Below, piece after piece: positions 1 through 9,020 of a stretch of 29,792 nt of DNA. The notes under the pieces are model-generated. The model was not told where the DNA came from, did no database searches, and worked only from the letters and a program-made list of their open reading frames with translations. This stretch comes from CAZCFB01 sp964511535. GTDB taxonomy: Bacteria; Myxococcota_A; Polyangia; GCA-2747355; CAZCFB01. The first letter of the stretch is position 1. Each line of letters opens with the position of its first letter. Both the position numbers and the translations under genes were made by a program. The DNA lies in NCBI GenBank assembly GCA_964511535.1, contig CAZEFW010000119.1, positions 1 to 29,792 on the forward strand, given 5' to 3'.

Positions 1-1729
<1,729 letters not shown>

Positions 1730-1790
1730 GGGCTCTCTCCGGGGCGATCCTACCTCAAATTAGTACCACCGGAGGCGTCTCTCCTTTGCA

Positions 1791-3182
1791 TCAAAGTCCG
1801 AAGATGTTCTTTCCCTGCAGCTTGATGGAGGTTCCTCGCACCGCCTCGATGAGCCGGTGCGCCCGCGCCACGCGCTCCTCGTAGGTGCTGCCATCCTCGC
1901 CCACCCAGCGGTTCCAGCGGATGCTGTCGTCGTCGGGCAGGGTGATGTTGAACTCGTCCGGGTGCTCGTCCACCCGGGACAGCGGCTTGATGTAGAACAC
2001 CGACACCGAGTCGACCTCGTTGATGTGCGCCTGGTTGCGCTGCAGGAACGCGATGGTCTCGTCCAGCTCGGCGTCGCTCTCGCTGGGGAACCCCACCATC
2101 AGGCCGATGTTGCACAGGATGCCCGCGGCGTTGAGCCGGGCCAGCAGGTCCGCGGCGCGGGCCGAGCGGTGGGGCTTGCGCATGCGCTTGAGCACCGCGT
2201 CCGACGCTGACTCCATGCCGAAGCGCAGCATGACGCAGCCCGAGTCGCGCAGCTTGCCGATGAGCTCGTCCGACATCTTGGCGATGTAGGCGTAGCTCGA
2301 CCACTGAATCTCCAGCCCCGCCTCGATGATGCCGTCGCACATGCGCTCCAGGGCGCGTCGGTTGCCGTTGATGGCCAGGTCGTTGAACTCGAACACCCGG
2401 GTGCCGTGGCGCTCCACGTGGTGCTTCAGCTCCTGGACCACCTCGTCCCCCTCGCGGCTGCGGAACTTGCCCCAGAACGGGTAGTCGCCGCAGAAGGAGC
2501 AGCGGCAGACGCAGCCCCGGCCCAGGGTCACCGGGAACGGCTCGCCGCCGCCCGGGTAGCGCTCCACGTCGAACTTGTCGAAGGTGGGCCACGGGTGGCG
2601 CGTCATGTCCAGCATCGGCCGCGCCTCGTACTCCAGCCGCCACGGCTCGCTCAGGGTGCCGGTTGTGCCGTGGATCGGCTTGCCCGCCTCCAGCCGGCGC
2701 ATCACCTCCACCAGGGTCACCTCCCCCTCGCCCATGACGTACAGGTCGATGAGCCCGTCCGGGATGTAGAGCCGCTCGCCGATGAGGTAGACGCTCAGCC
2801 CGCCGAAGATCAGGATGCGCCCGGCGTCACGCTCCCGCAGCCGCCTGGCCACCTCCACGCTGAAGCGGTTGTTCGACTGATTGACGGAGAAGCCGATCAC
2901 GTCGGCGCCGGAGCCGTCCAGGCGGTCCACCGCCCACTGGATGTGCGGCTCCAGCTCCTGCTTGAGCCGGTCGAACTGCTCGGGGTCAGACCAGTCGCCG
3001 CCCCGCTCGGGCCGCCACAGGTCCTGCCGCTCCTCGGGCACCCGGTGATAGATCTCCATGTTCAGGTCGTCCACCTCGTGCTCGATGCCCTGCTCCTGCA
3101 GCGATCGGCTCAGGTAGCCAAGGCCGATGGGCAGGGTGGGGCGGCCCCAGGGGGGCATGATGGTGAGCAGGAGGCTTGGCAT
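1791..3182 (-). CDS. B12-binding-type radical SAM protein
   Basis: 463-residue radical SAM protein of the class with an N-terminal cobalamin-binding-like Rossmann domain (about residues 1-190, starting MPSLLLTIMPPWGRPTLPIG, with GADVIGFSVNQ and ILIFGGLSVYLIGE). The radical SAM core follows, with the 4Fe-4S cysteines Cys224, Cys228 and Cys231 in the CVCRCSFC segment after GRG. Later core signatures include FEFNDLAINGN and LRFGMESASD. The classical DxHxxG cobalamin motif is not evident, so B12 binding is uncertain. There is no clear Shine-Dalgarno sequence before the ATG at 3182. The gene is upstream of the Ser/Thr kinase on the same strand. Substrate unknown; relatives act in methylation, cyclisation or tailoring reactions. 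Confidence 0.9.
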   Translation of the reverse strand: MPSLLLTIMPPWGRPTLPIGLGYLSRSLQEQGIEHEVDDLNMEIYHRVPEERQDLWRPERGGDWSDPEQFDRLKQELEPHIQWAVDRLDGSGADVIGFSVNQSNNRFSVEVARRLRERDAGRILIFGGLSVYLIGERLYIPDGLIDLYVMGEGEVTLVEVMRRLEAGKPIHGTTGTLSEPWRLEYEARPMLDMTRHPWPTFDKFDVERYPGGGEPFPVTLGRGCVCRCSFCGDYPFWGKFRSREGDEVVQELKHHVERHGTRVFEFNDLAINGNRRALERMCDGIIEAGLEIQWSSYAYIAKMSDELIGKLRDSGCVMLRFGMESASDAVLKRMRKPHRSARAADLLARLNAAGILCNIGLMVGFPSESDAELDETIAFLQRNQAHINEVDSVSVFYIKPLSRVDEHPDEFNITLPDDDSIRWNRWVGEDGSTYEERVARAHRLIEAVRGTSIKLQGKNIFGL

Positions 3183-3229
3183 GTCGGTCTGTGTTCTGTG
3201 TTATTGCCCACATTGGCGGGGCGGGCAAG

Positions 3230-4324
3230 TCACCGGCGGCGCCGTCGCCAGGCCAGCGGGACCAGCGCCAGCAGCCAGGGCAGGGAGGGGACGGCGCGCT
3301 CGCCCACGCTGCAGCCTCCCCCGGTGCCGAAGTCGTGGCCGGGCGGGGGGACCCCCTCCACAACGCACCATCCCCGGTCGCCGTCCGCGCAGGCCTGCTT
3401 GAGGGTCTTGTCGATCCAGCCCAGGTAGGCGTCCACGCGGGTGTCCACGCCTCCCACTTCGCACCCGAGGGTCTCATCGTAAGCGTGGCTGGTGATGCCC
3501 ACCAGCCGCTCCGTCGGGCTGGTCGAGCCGGTGACGTCCAGGAAGGAGGGACCCCCGGAGTCGCCGTAGCACTTGCGCGAGCTGTCCGAGTCGCTGCCGA
3601 TCTGCATCTCGTATTTGGCCACCCTGTTGATCACCGCCTCGGCGCACACCTTCTGGCCGCCGGTCTGTTCGGCCGGCGTGCCGTCCTTGCTCTTGCCGCT
3701 GGCCACGGTCTGGCCCCAGCCGGCGATGCGCACCTTGGCCCCCTTCTTGACCTGGGAGGCCTCGGCCGCGGTGATCAACGCGGCGGGGGTCACCGAGGTC
3801 ACGTCGTTGCGCAGGAAGATCAGCCCGATGTCGTCGAACTGGGTCAGCCCCTTGGTCCAGCTCGCGTTGATCTCGAAGGTCGGGTGCAGCTTCCATGCGC
3901 CGGCCTCCCGCGCATCGTGGGGCAGCTTGGCCGGGGCCCCGGTCAACATCTGGTTCATGTCAGGCGTCGACAGGGTGCGCAGGTCCCGCTCGAAGCTGAT
4001 GTGGTACGCCTCCTTTTCGAAGGTGACCACCCCCTTGAGCTCCCTGGAAACGTTGATGCAATGGGCTGCGGTGAGCACCGTGTCCGGGGCGATGAGCACG
4101 CCAGTGCAGGACAGCGCGCGGACAGTGCGGGTGCTGGTCTTGGACTTGACCACGCCCTCGAAGATCACCCCCACCGCGCTGGGGCTGTCCGACGCGTAGC
4201 AACTGTCGCCGTTGATGATGGGGCGCTGGAGCAGCGCGACGGGTTCGGGCCCGCAGCCGGCGGCCGCGCTGGCAAACAGCAGGGCGGCCAGCGCGATGGC
4301 CCGGTGTGGTGGAGATGCCCCCAT
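3230..4324 (-). CDS. Exported trypsin-like serine protease with MYXO-CTERM-like tail
   Basis: 364-residue S1-family protease. The N-terminus is a signal peptide with a lipobox-like end (SAAAGC, Cys24). The mature protein starts the protease domain near IINGD. Catalytic residues are visible: His88 in TAAHC, Asp165 in DDIGL and Ser256 in GDSGGP. The C-terminus has a Gly-rich stretch ending GGGCSVGERA, a short hydrophobic helix (VPSLPWLLALVPLAW) and RRRRR. This is the Cys/TM/Arg layout of the MYXO-CTERM sorting tails known in myxobacteria. A Cys at both ends is unusual. The start at 4324 fits the signal peptide and has no Shine-Dalgarno but a -10 element 7 nt upstream. It lies 35 bp downstream of a small secreted-protein gene. 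Envelope-anchored protease is well supported; the target is unknown. Confidence 0.93.
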   Translation of the reverse strand: MGASPPHRAIALAALLFASAAAGCGPEPVALLQRPIINGDSCYASDSPSAVGVIFEGVVKSKTSTRTVRALSCTGVLIAPDTVLTAAHCINVSRELKGVVTFEKEAYHISFERDLRTLSTPDMNQMLTGAPAKLPHDAREAGAWKLHPTFEINASWTKGLTQFDDIGLIFLRNDVTSVTPAALITAAEASQVKKGAKVRIAGWGQTVASGKSKDGTPAEQTGGQKVCAEAVINRVAKYEMQIGSDSDSSRKCYGDSGGPSFLDVTGSTSPTERLVGITSHAYDETLGCEVGGVDTRVDAYLGWIDKTLKQACADGDRGWCVVEGVPPPGHDFGTGGGCSVGERAVPSLPWLLALVPLAWRRRRR

Positions 4325-4331
4325 GGGGGCG

Positions 4332-4340
4332 ATTGTAACA
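4332..4340 (-). promoter_or_regulatory. Extended -10 promoter (TGT-TACAAT) for the protease gene, likely leaderless
   Basis: On the minus strand TGT TACAAT is followed by 7 nt (CGCCCCC) and then the ATG at 4324. The TGn extension partly compensates for the lack of a clear -35 box. Transcription would begin at or within a base or two of the ATG. Inferred from sequence only. Confidence 0.5.
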
Positions 4341-4343
4341 GAG

Positions 4344-4375
4344 GGTGCTGGTGCGCTGGCTACCTCACCAGCACC
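4344..4375 (-). terminator. 10-bp perfect hairpin across the stop codon of the upstream small gene
   Basis: GGTGCTGGTG and CACCAGCACC form a perfect 10-bp stem with a 12-nt loop. The hairpin overlaps the last codons and stop of the 4360-4833 gene. It could terminate or stabilise that transcript before the protease promoter. There is no U-tract after it, so a standard intrinsic terminator is not proven. Confidence 0.35.
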
Positions 4376-4833
4376 TTCACGCCGAGCTGCGCGCCGTCGG
4401 GGCCCTCCATCTTGCCCATGAGCACCTTGCGGCCCAGGGTGACCCGGCTGGTCATGGACACCTCGTTACGGTTCACCACGCGGGGGCGCTTCTTGGCGCC
4501 GCCTCCGTCCACCCAGCGCATGTCGAGGCCCACGGTGACGGCGCCGCCGCTGGCCTTGCCGCAGCGCAGGGTGAGGTTGTACGAGGCGCCGCCGCTGCGC
4601 AGGGTCAGCCGGGCGGGGCGCTCCTCCTCGGTCAGCGCCACGGTGAAGCGAACCAGCCGCTGGTTGTCGGACCCGTGCTGCCGCGTCACCTCCACCACCG
4701 CGGTGCGCGGCGTGCGGGACCGGGTCTCCCCCGCGTGGGCCGGGGAGGGCAGCAGGCCCGCGGTGCCGAGGCAAGAGAGGATGGCGAACAGCATCAGCTT
4801 GGCGTACAGGGAGTTGCGTCTGGATCGGTTCAT
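4360..4833 (-). CDS. Small secreted protein of unknown function
   Basis: 157-residue exported protein that matches no family I recognise. The ATG at 4833 was chosen over the longer frame because AGGAGACGACAA precedes it and a clear Sec signal peptide follows (basic MNRSRRNSLYAK, then a hydrophobic core, cleavage predicted after SPAHA at about residue 34). The mature part is basic and beta-rich: TAVVEVTRQHGSD, RLVRFTVALTEEERPARL, YNLTLRCGKASGG, then MRWVDGGGAKKRP and VTLGRKVLMGKM. It has a single mature Cys. It is upstream of the protease gene on the same strand and may be functionally linked to it; this is inference only. Confidence 0.8.
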   Translation of the reverse strand: MNRSRRNSLYAKLMLFAILSCLGTAGLLPSPAHAGETRSRTPRTAVVEVTRQHGSDNQRLVRFTVALTEEERPARLTLRSGGASYNLTLRCGKASGGAVTVGLDMRWVDGGGAKKRPRVVNRNEVSMTSRVTLGRKVLMGKMEGPDGAQLGVKVLVR

Positions 4834-4857
4834 TTGTCGTCTCCTGTTTGGGTCGCT

Positions 4858-4880
4858 GCTTGCCCTCTGGGCGGGCAAGC
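4858..4880 (-). promoter_or_regulatory. Perfect 8-bp inverted repeat upstream of the small secreted-protein gene
   Basis: GCTTGCCC, a 7-nt spacer and GGGCAAGC sit 25 bp before the ATG at 4833, just outside the Shine-Dalgarno sequence. It could be a 5'-UTR hairpin or an operator. The rest of the 197-bp divergent gap (4834-5030) shows only the probable selenoprotein promoter and no gene. Confidence 0.3.
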
Positions 4881-4996
4881 CAGGGACTAAGCACGGAGCG
4901 TGCCAGCTGCAGAGGCCACGATAATGAGCGGTTTTGGGCCCGCTCGAGGGAGGATCGTGCCTGTCTGGCAAGAACGGCGCTGCAAGGCGTGACGAC

Positions 4997-5024
4997 TTGA
5001 CATCCGCTCACCGTGGCCCAAAAC
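4997..5024 (+). promoter_or_regulatory. Candidate promoter for the selenoprotein gene
   Basis: A perfect TTGACA at 4997-5002 is followed, after 16 bp, by the weak -10 CAAAAC at 5019-5024. The predicted start site falls near the ATG at 5031, and no Shine-Dalgarno is visible, so the mRNA may be leaderless. The -35 is convincing and the -10 is poor. Confidence 0.4.
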
Positions 5025-5030
5025 AGATCC

Positions 5031-5645
5031 ATGACTCTGACGCTGAAGTTCTACTCCGATTACGTCTGACCCTTCTGCTTCATCGCGGAGCAGACCAGCC
5101 TGGTCAGGCTGGAACAGACACATGACATAGAGGTGGACTGGCGGGGCTTCGAGCTGCACCCCGAGACGCCGGCCGGCGGCATGGAGCTGAGCAGCATCTT
5201 CCCCGGCCCCATGGCGGCGCAGTTCCGCCGCCACCTCATCTCCTTTGCCGCTGGCTTCGGCATCACCGACATGCGCCTGGCGGAGCATGTGCCCAGCACC
5301 CGGGCCGCGCTGGCCGTCACCGAGTACGCGCGGGAGCAGGGGGCGCTGCACGCGTTCAAGGAGGCGGCCATGGCCGCCCACTATCGGGAGGGGCGCGACA
5401 TCGAGGATCGAGGCGTGCTGGCCCGGCTGGCCCGGGACGTCGGCCTCGACCCGGAGGCCGCGGCTGCGTCCGCCGATGGGGCCGAGTACCTGGCCCGGGT
5501 GGACGCGCTGCGGGATGAGGCCCACGGTCTGGGCGTGACCGGCATCCCGACCTTCTTCTTCGGTGACGCGCCGGCAGTGGTGGGCTGCGAGCCGTACGAG
5601 GTGCTGGCGCGGGTTGCAGAGCGGGCCGGGGCGCGACGGCGCTGA
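5031..5645 (+). CDS. DsbA/FrnE-family thiol oxidoreductase, probable selenoprotein (UGA at codon 13)
   Basis: Reading from the ATG at 5031 gives MTLTLKFYSDYV, then TGA (5067-5069), then PFCFIAEQ, and the frame stays open to 5645. The result is 204 residues with position 13 as selenocysteine. DsbA-like FrnE/2-hydroxychromene-2-carboxylate isomerase relatives have CPWC at exactly this place, so the TGA replaces the first redox Cys and gives a U-P-F-C site with Cys16 as resolving residue. The rest matches the family: WRGFELHPETPAGG, helical insert, and GVTGIPTFFFG with the cis-Pro loop. A SECIS-like hairpin follows the TGA. Standard gene callers would start at a later codon and lose the active site. 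Role: a thiol-disulfide oxidoreductase or isomerase; there is no signal peptide, so it is probably cytoplasmic. Alternatives are a sequencing error (TGC to TGA) or a pseudogene; the hairpin argues against both. Confidence 0.88.
5095..5112 (+). promoter_or_regulatory. Bacterial SECIS-like hairpin
   Basis: CCAGCCT (5095-5101) and AGGCTGG (5106-5112) make a perfect 7-bp stem capped by the 4-nt loop GGTC (GGUC in RNA). The loop matches the GGU core that SelB recognises in the E. coli fdhF SECIS. The loop begins 33 nt after the last base of the TGA, within the spacing known for bacterial SECIS elements. It lies inside the coding sequence, as bacterial SECIS elements do. Confidence 0.8.
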
Positions 5646-5703
5646 CGCTCGGGCGCAGCTTTGGGGTAACATGTGCTGAGTCACGCAGGGTGAGGAGCGG
5701 ACC

Positions 5704-6012
5704 ATGAGCGCACAATCCGAGGAGCAGCTGGCCGAGGCCATGGGGCTCGTGCTCCTGGGCATGGAGCAGACACCCACCATCAAGCGGTTGAAGCTGCGGC
5801 TGCGGGACCTCGGACGCAACGCCAGGGACGAGGTGCGGCAGTTCCGGCAGCTCCAGAAGGCGTGCCGCGCGGACCAGGAGCTCGCCGGCGCCCTGGCGGC
5901 GGTGGGCGCCGCAGATCTTCCGGACAGGGATCTGCGAGTGCCCTCTGACGAGACGGGGCGGCTCATCCAGGCGTTCAACCGGATGGTGGAGAAGCACTGG
6001 GAGCGGTATTGA
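5704..6012 (+). CDS. Small charged helical protein, unknown function
   Basis: 102 residues, no signal peptide or TM segment, no family recognised. It is rich in Arg, Glu, Leu and Ala (KRLKLRLRDLGRNARDEVRQF) and is predicted to be nearly all helical, perhaps forming a bundle or binding a partner. The start at 5704 is supported by a strong GAGGAG upstream (GTGAGGAGCGGACC). It begins 58 bp after the selenoprotein gene on the same strand and ends 15 bp from the convergent NrtR gene. Coding is likely from the Shine-Dalgarno sequence, the position and the codon composition. Confidence 0.7.
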   Translation: MSAQSEEQLAEAMGLVLLGMEQTPTIKRLKLRLRDLGRNARDEVRQFRQLQKACRADQELAGALAAVGAADLPDRDLRVPSDETGRLIQAFNRMVEKHWERY

Positions 6013-6027
6013 GTTTGGTGGGAGGGG

Positions 6028-6717
6028 CTACAGGAAGTCGCGATCCATGGCTTCCACTTGCTGGCCGGCGAAGCGGTACAGGTGCGGCGGGCGCCCTCCC
6101 TTGCTCCCCACCGCGTCGGGCAGCTCGCCGGCCCGCTCGATGAGGCCGATGCGCAGCAGCTTGCCGCGGAAGTTGGTTCGGTTGATGGGCTGGCCGAGGA
6201 TCGCCTCGTAGACCGCCTGCAGATCCTCGATGCGGAAGAACTCGGGCAGCAGGCGCGAGGCGATGTTGGTGTAGCGCACCTTGCCCCGCAGCCGCGTCAC
6301 GGCGCAGGCGAGGACCTCGTCGTGATCGAAGGGCAGCCCGCTGGCGAGCATCTTGTCCACCGGGACCCACCGGGCGTCGCTCTTGGCCTTGAGCGGCAGC
6401 GGCGTGGTGAGCCCGAGGTGGGCCACGCTCACCGTGCGCCCGCGTGGGTCGCGATCCAGCGCGTCGAAGCTGGCCAGCTGCTCCAGGTGCAGCTTCCTGG
6501 CGGCCTTGCCCTTGAGCCCGCCCTTCTCCTTTAGCGCCCGGCGGGCTGACTGCTCCAGGGTCTCGTCCACCCGCATGGCCACGCCCGGCAGGGTCCAGGC
6601 TTTCTTGTACGGCCCCTGCTTCCGGCGGTGGAACAGGGCCAGCAGTTTTCCCGCCTCCAGGGTAAAAACCACCAGGTCGACAGAGAGGATCGGCGCTTCG
6701 AGACGAGTTTTTTTCAT
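6028..6717 (-). CDS. nrtR: NrtR-type Nudix-related transcriptional regulator
   Basis: 229 residues with an N-terminal Nudix-like domain (about 8-150) and a C-terminal winged-helix part (about 155-229, with RLLPEFFRIEDLQAVYEAI, RTNFRGKLLRIGLI and GSKGGRPPHLYRF). This is the architecture of NrtR, a repressor of NAD metabolism genes that senses ADP-ribose-type ligands. The Nudix box (starting GVAMRVDETLEQ, then RRALKEKG) has lost two of its catalytic Glu residues, as expected for a sensor without hydrolase activity. Start at 6717 is preceded by GGGCGG. The gene is divergent from a radical SAM/NadD operon, and an operator-like repeat covers its own -10 region, which suggests autorepression. Family assignment is strong; the ligand is inferred. 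Confidence 0.88.
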   Translation of the reverse strand: MKKTRLEAPILSVDLVVFTLEAGKLLALFHRRKQGPYKKAWTLPGVAMRVDETLEQSARRALKEKGGLKGKAARKLHLEQLASFDALDRDPRGRTVSVAHLGLTTPLPLKAKSDARWVPVDKMLASGLPFDHDEVLACAVTRLRGKVRYTNIASRLLPEFFRIEDLQAVYEAILGQPINRTNFRGKLLRIGLIERAGELPDAVGSKGGRPPHLYRFAGQQVEAMDRDFL

Positions 6718-6728
6718 TTTCCGCCCAG

Positions 6729-6751
6729 GTAAAATTTGATTTCAATTTAAC
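6729..6751. promoter_or_regulatory. NrtR operator copy 1 (autoregulatory)
   Basis: A 23-bp AT-rich imperfect palindrome with half-sites GTAAAATT and AATTTAAC separated by 7 bp; the half-sites match at 7 of 8 positions when inverted. It covers the nrtR -10 box and lies 12 bp before the nrtR start codon. A second copy with 17 of 23 identical positions lies 90 bp away. In so GC-rich a genome these two AT-rich blocks stand out. Confidence 0.65.
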
Positions 6752-6772
6752 AGCTTCGGGCGGTTTTCGCAA
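6744..6772 (-). promoter_or_regulatory. nrtR promoter
   Basis: On the minus strand TTGCGA (6767-6772) and TAAATT (6744-6749) are separated by 17 bp. The -10 lies inside operator copy 1, so bound NrtR would block polymerase. The predicted leader is about 20 nt. Confidence 0.5.
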
Positions 6773-6803
6773 CGGCCCGGATGGCTGCTGGCGCCACGGG
6801 GTC

Positions 6804-6831
6804 TTGACATGCCTGTAGGTAAAATTAAAAT
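6804..6831 (+). promoter_or_regulatory. Promoter of the radical SAM/NadD operon
   Basis: Perfect TTGACA at 6804-6809, a 16-bp spacer and TAAAAT at 6826-6831. Operator copy 2 covers the -10. A strong AGGAGGT at 6847-6853 follows before the ATG at 6859. Confidence 0.65.
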
Positions 6832-6841
6832 TAAATAAAAC
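6819..6841. promoter_or_regulatory. NrtR operator copy 2 over the operon promoter
   Basis: 23-bp AT-rich element that begins GTAAAATT and ends AATAAAAC, with the same 8-7-8 layout as copy 1 and 17 of 23 identical positions. Its own dyad symmetry is weaker than that of copy 1. It overlaps the -10 and the start of the transcript, a typical repressor position. Confidence 0.6.
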
Positions 6842-6858
6842 CAGGCAGGAGGTGGGCC

Positions 6859-8292
6859 ATGAAATCAAACACCGCCAGGACGACCCGTGAAACCAACACC
6901 AGCGAGCTGGACTTCGCCAGGCCCGCGCCGGCGCCCCTGTTCGGCGTCGAGCAGGTCTTCGAGGTGGGGCTGACCCAGCACCACCTGGCCACCACGGCCT
7001 ACCCCATCGCTCACCGCAAGACGATCTGGGACTACCGGCAGCCGCGGGAGCGGCACGCCAGGCTGCTGCGGGAGGCGCTGGTGGGCAGCGAGGGGTTCAG
7101 CCTGTATGCGCACATCCCGTTCTGTGAGCGCCGCTGCTCCTTCTGCGAGTACTGCGTGGTGGAGCAGCATGACGAGGCCACCGAGCAGGCTTACCACCAG
7201 GCGCTGATGCAGGAGCTGGAGCAGTACATCGCGCTGCTGGACGGCAGCGCGCCGCCGCTGGTGGGGTTCGACATCGGCGGCGGCACCCCCGCGTTGATGC
7301 ATCCGCGACGAATCGAGGCGCTGGTGGACAGGGTGCTCGAGGCGTTCGAGCCCGCGCCCGGGTTTCACATCAGCATCGAGACCACACCGAAGATCGCTGC
7401 CGAGCACCCGGAGCGCATGGCCGCGCTGCGCGCCATGGGCATCGAGCGCATCAGCATGGGCCTGCAGATGGCCAACCCGAGGCTGCTGCGCCAGTACGGC
7501 CGGGAGATCAACAGCGTGGGCCACAACGCCGCGGCGGCGGCCAACATCCGCGCCGCCGGCTTCGAGCGGTTCAACATCGACCTGATGTACGGCCTGGCCC
7601 ACCAGCAGGAGCAGGACCTGGTCCAGACGCTGCGTCACGCCATCGGACTGGCGCCGGAGTACATCACCATCTACCGCATGCGCTACAAGGGGACCCGCAT
7701 CTCCTCGGAGGCATCGCGGGTGGAGCTGGACCGGGTCACCGCCATGTACGAGCTGTGCCGCCGCGAGCTGCTGGCCGCGGGCTACCGGGGGGCGCCCGGG
7801 AAGAACACCTTCAGCCGGCTGGAGGGGGACAGCGGGGCGAGCGCGTACCTCACCTCGCGGGTGGTGCAGAGCACGCCGTACCTCGGGCTCGGGCTCGGGG
7901 CCCAGACCTTCACCAACAACGTGCTGGCTTACAACCTCGGCGCGGCGAGCAAGCGGCTCGAGCCTTACCTGGCCGCGGCGGCGCGCGGCGAGCTGCCGAT
8001 CCAGGACCTGTACCACCTGCCGCTGCAGGAGGGCATGGCCAAGATGGTCTCGGTGTCGTTCTACTTCGGCGCCGTGGACCGGGCGGCCTTCCAGGGGCGG
8101 TTCGGCGTGGCGCTGGAGCGGCGCTTCCCCCGGGAGGTGGACTTCCTGGTGGAGCGCGGCCTGTGCCGGCTCGACCCGGACGCGCTGCGCATGACCCCCG
8201 AGGGGGCCCGGGCGTTCAACGGGGTGCTGGCGCTGTTCTACTCCGACCGGGTCAAGGCCCACCTGGTGGGGCTGTGCGAGGCAGAACGATGA
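6859..8292 (+). CDS. HemN/HemW-like radical SAM enzyme in NrtR-controlled operon
   Basis: 477 residues. The radical SAM cluster motif is Cys89, Cys93 and Cys96 with a further Cys99 (HIPFCERRCSFCEYC), as in coproporphyrinogen III dehydrogenase-like proteins. Further family signatures are DIGGGTP, SIETTP, GIERISMGLQ and NIDLMYGLAHQ. The C-terminal part (about 370-477) resembles the HemN_C winged-helix region. An N-terminal extension of about 80 residues precedes the core. The start has AGGAGGT 5 nt upstream. It overlaps the next gene by 4 bp (ATGA). The link with NrtR and a NadD-like enzyme argues against a housekeeping haem role; HemN-type proteins also include methyltransferases and cyclopropanases. 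The true substrate cannot be read from the sequence. Confidence 0.9.
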   Translation: MKSNTARTTRETNTSELDFARPAPAPLFGVEQVFEVGLTQHHLATTAYPIAHRKTIWDYRQPRERHARLLREALVGSEGFSLYAHIPFCERRCSFCEYCVVEQHDEATEQAYHQALMQELEQYIALLDGSAPPLVGFDIGGGTPALMHPRRIEALVDRVLEAFEPAPGFHISIETTPKIAAEHPERMAALRAMGIERISMGLQMANPRLLRQYGREINSVGHNAAAAANIRAAGFERFNIDLMYGLAHQQEQDLVQTLRHAIGLAPEYITIYRMRYKGTRISSEASRVELDRVTAMYELCRRELLAAGYRGAPGKNTFSRLEGDSGASAYLTSRVVQSTPYLGLGLGAQTFTNNVLAYNLGAASKRLEPYLAAAARGELPIQDLYHLPLQEGMAKMVSVSFYFGAVDRAAFQGRFGVALERRFPREVDFLVERGLCRLDPDALRMTPEGARAFNGVLALFYSDRVKAHLVGLCEAER

Positions 8293-9020
8293 CCCCGCGG
8301 TTCGCGAACATCCTGTTCTCCGGCCCGTGCAACCTGCGCTGCCCGGCGTGCATCGGCCAGCAGCCCGGCGTGGGCAGGGACCGCCCGGCCAACCTGGACC
8401 GCTACCCCCTGGCCGGGCAGGAGCGGTTCGTGCAGGCGCTGATGCGCCAGGGCGTGCGGGAGGTGACCTTGACCGGCACCAACACCGACCCGCTGCTGTA
8501 TCGGCACCTGGACCGGCTGATAACCGCGCTGCAAGCGCGGGTGCCCGGCGTGCGGCTCAACCTGCACACCAACGGCATGGCAGCGCCCGGTCGAATGGCG
8601 GTGATCAACCGCTGCCACCGGGTGTGCGTCTCGGTGCCCTCCTTCGAGCCGGACACCATCCGGCGCCTGACCGGTACGCGTCGGGGCGTGGATCTGGCGG
8701 CGCTGGTGACCGGGGCCCGCATCCCGGTCAAGGTCTCGGTGCTGCTGTCGCCGCACAACCTGGAGCAGATCCCGCGCATGATCCGGCGCTGCCGGGAGCT
8801 GGGGGTGCGCCGCATGGTGCTGCGCCAGCCGTACCCGGGGCCAGGCGATCTGGAGCCGCTGCCGGGCAGGGAGCCGGCTCGAATTTTCGCCGGCAACCCG
8901 GTCTACGAGGTGGACGGCATGGAGGTGACCGTGTGGGACTTCGCTGCGACACAACTGCGCTGCATCAACCTGTACTCCGACGGGAGCATCACCGGTGATT
9001 ACCTGCTCGCCCGCGCGTGA
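8289..9020 (+). CDS. Small radical SAM protein, second gene of the NrtR-controlled operon
   Basis: 243 residues with the radical SAM motif Cys14, Cys18, Cys21 (GPCNLRCPAC) at the very N-terminus, as in MoaA/activase-type enzymes. TLTGTNTDPLLY and LNLHTNGM are SAM-core strands. The C-terminus ends RCINLYSDGSITGDYLL and has no Cys-rich SPASM cluster; one Cys lies in this terminal stretch. Translation is coupled at both ends: 4-bp overlap with the HemN-like gene and 26-bp overlap with the NadD-like gene. The overlaps imply production in fixed proportion and a shared pathway. Substrate unknown. Confidence 0.88.
   Translation: MTPRFANILFSGPCNLRCPACIGQQPGVGRDRPANLDRYPLAGQERFVQALMRQGVREVTLTGTNTDPLLYRHLDRLITALQARVPGVRLNLHTNGMAAPGRMAVINRCHRVCVSVPSFEPDTIRRLTGTRRGVDLAALVTGARIPVKVSVLLSPHNLEQIPRMIRRCRELGVRRMVLRQPYPGPGDLEPLPGREPARIFAGNPVYEVDGMEVTVWDFAATQLRCINLYSDGSITGDYLLARA

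Noticed and set aside
5133..5645. Shorter frame as the whole DsbA-like gene
   Set aside because: Starting here removes the redox motif and the first strand of the thioredoxin fold; the start at 5031 with TGA as Sec explains the family N-terminus.
4887..5978. Minus-strand open frame of 363 codons over the selenoprotein region
   Set aside because: No recognisable family; the plus strand gives a coherent FrnE-like protein once the TGA is read through.
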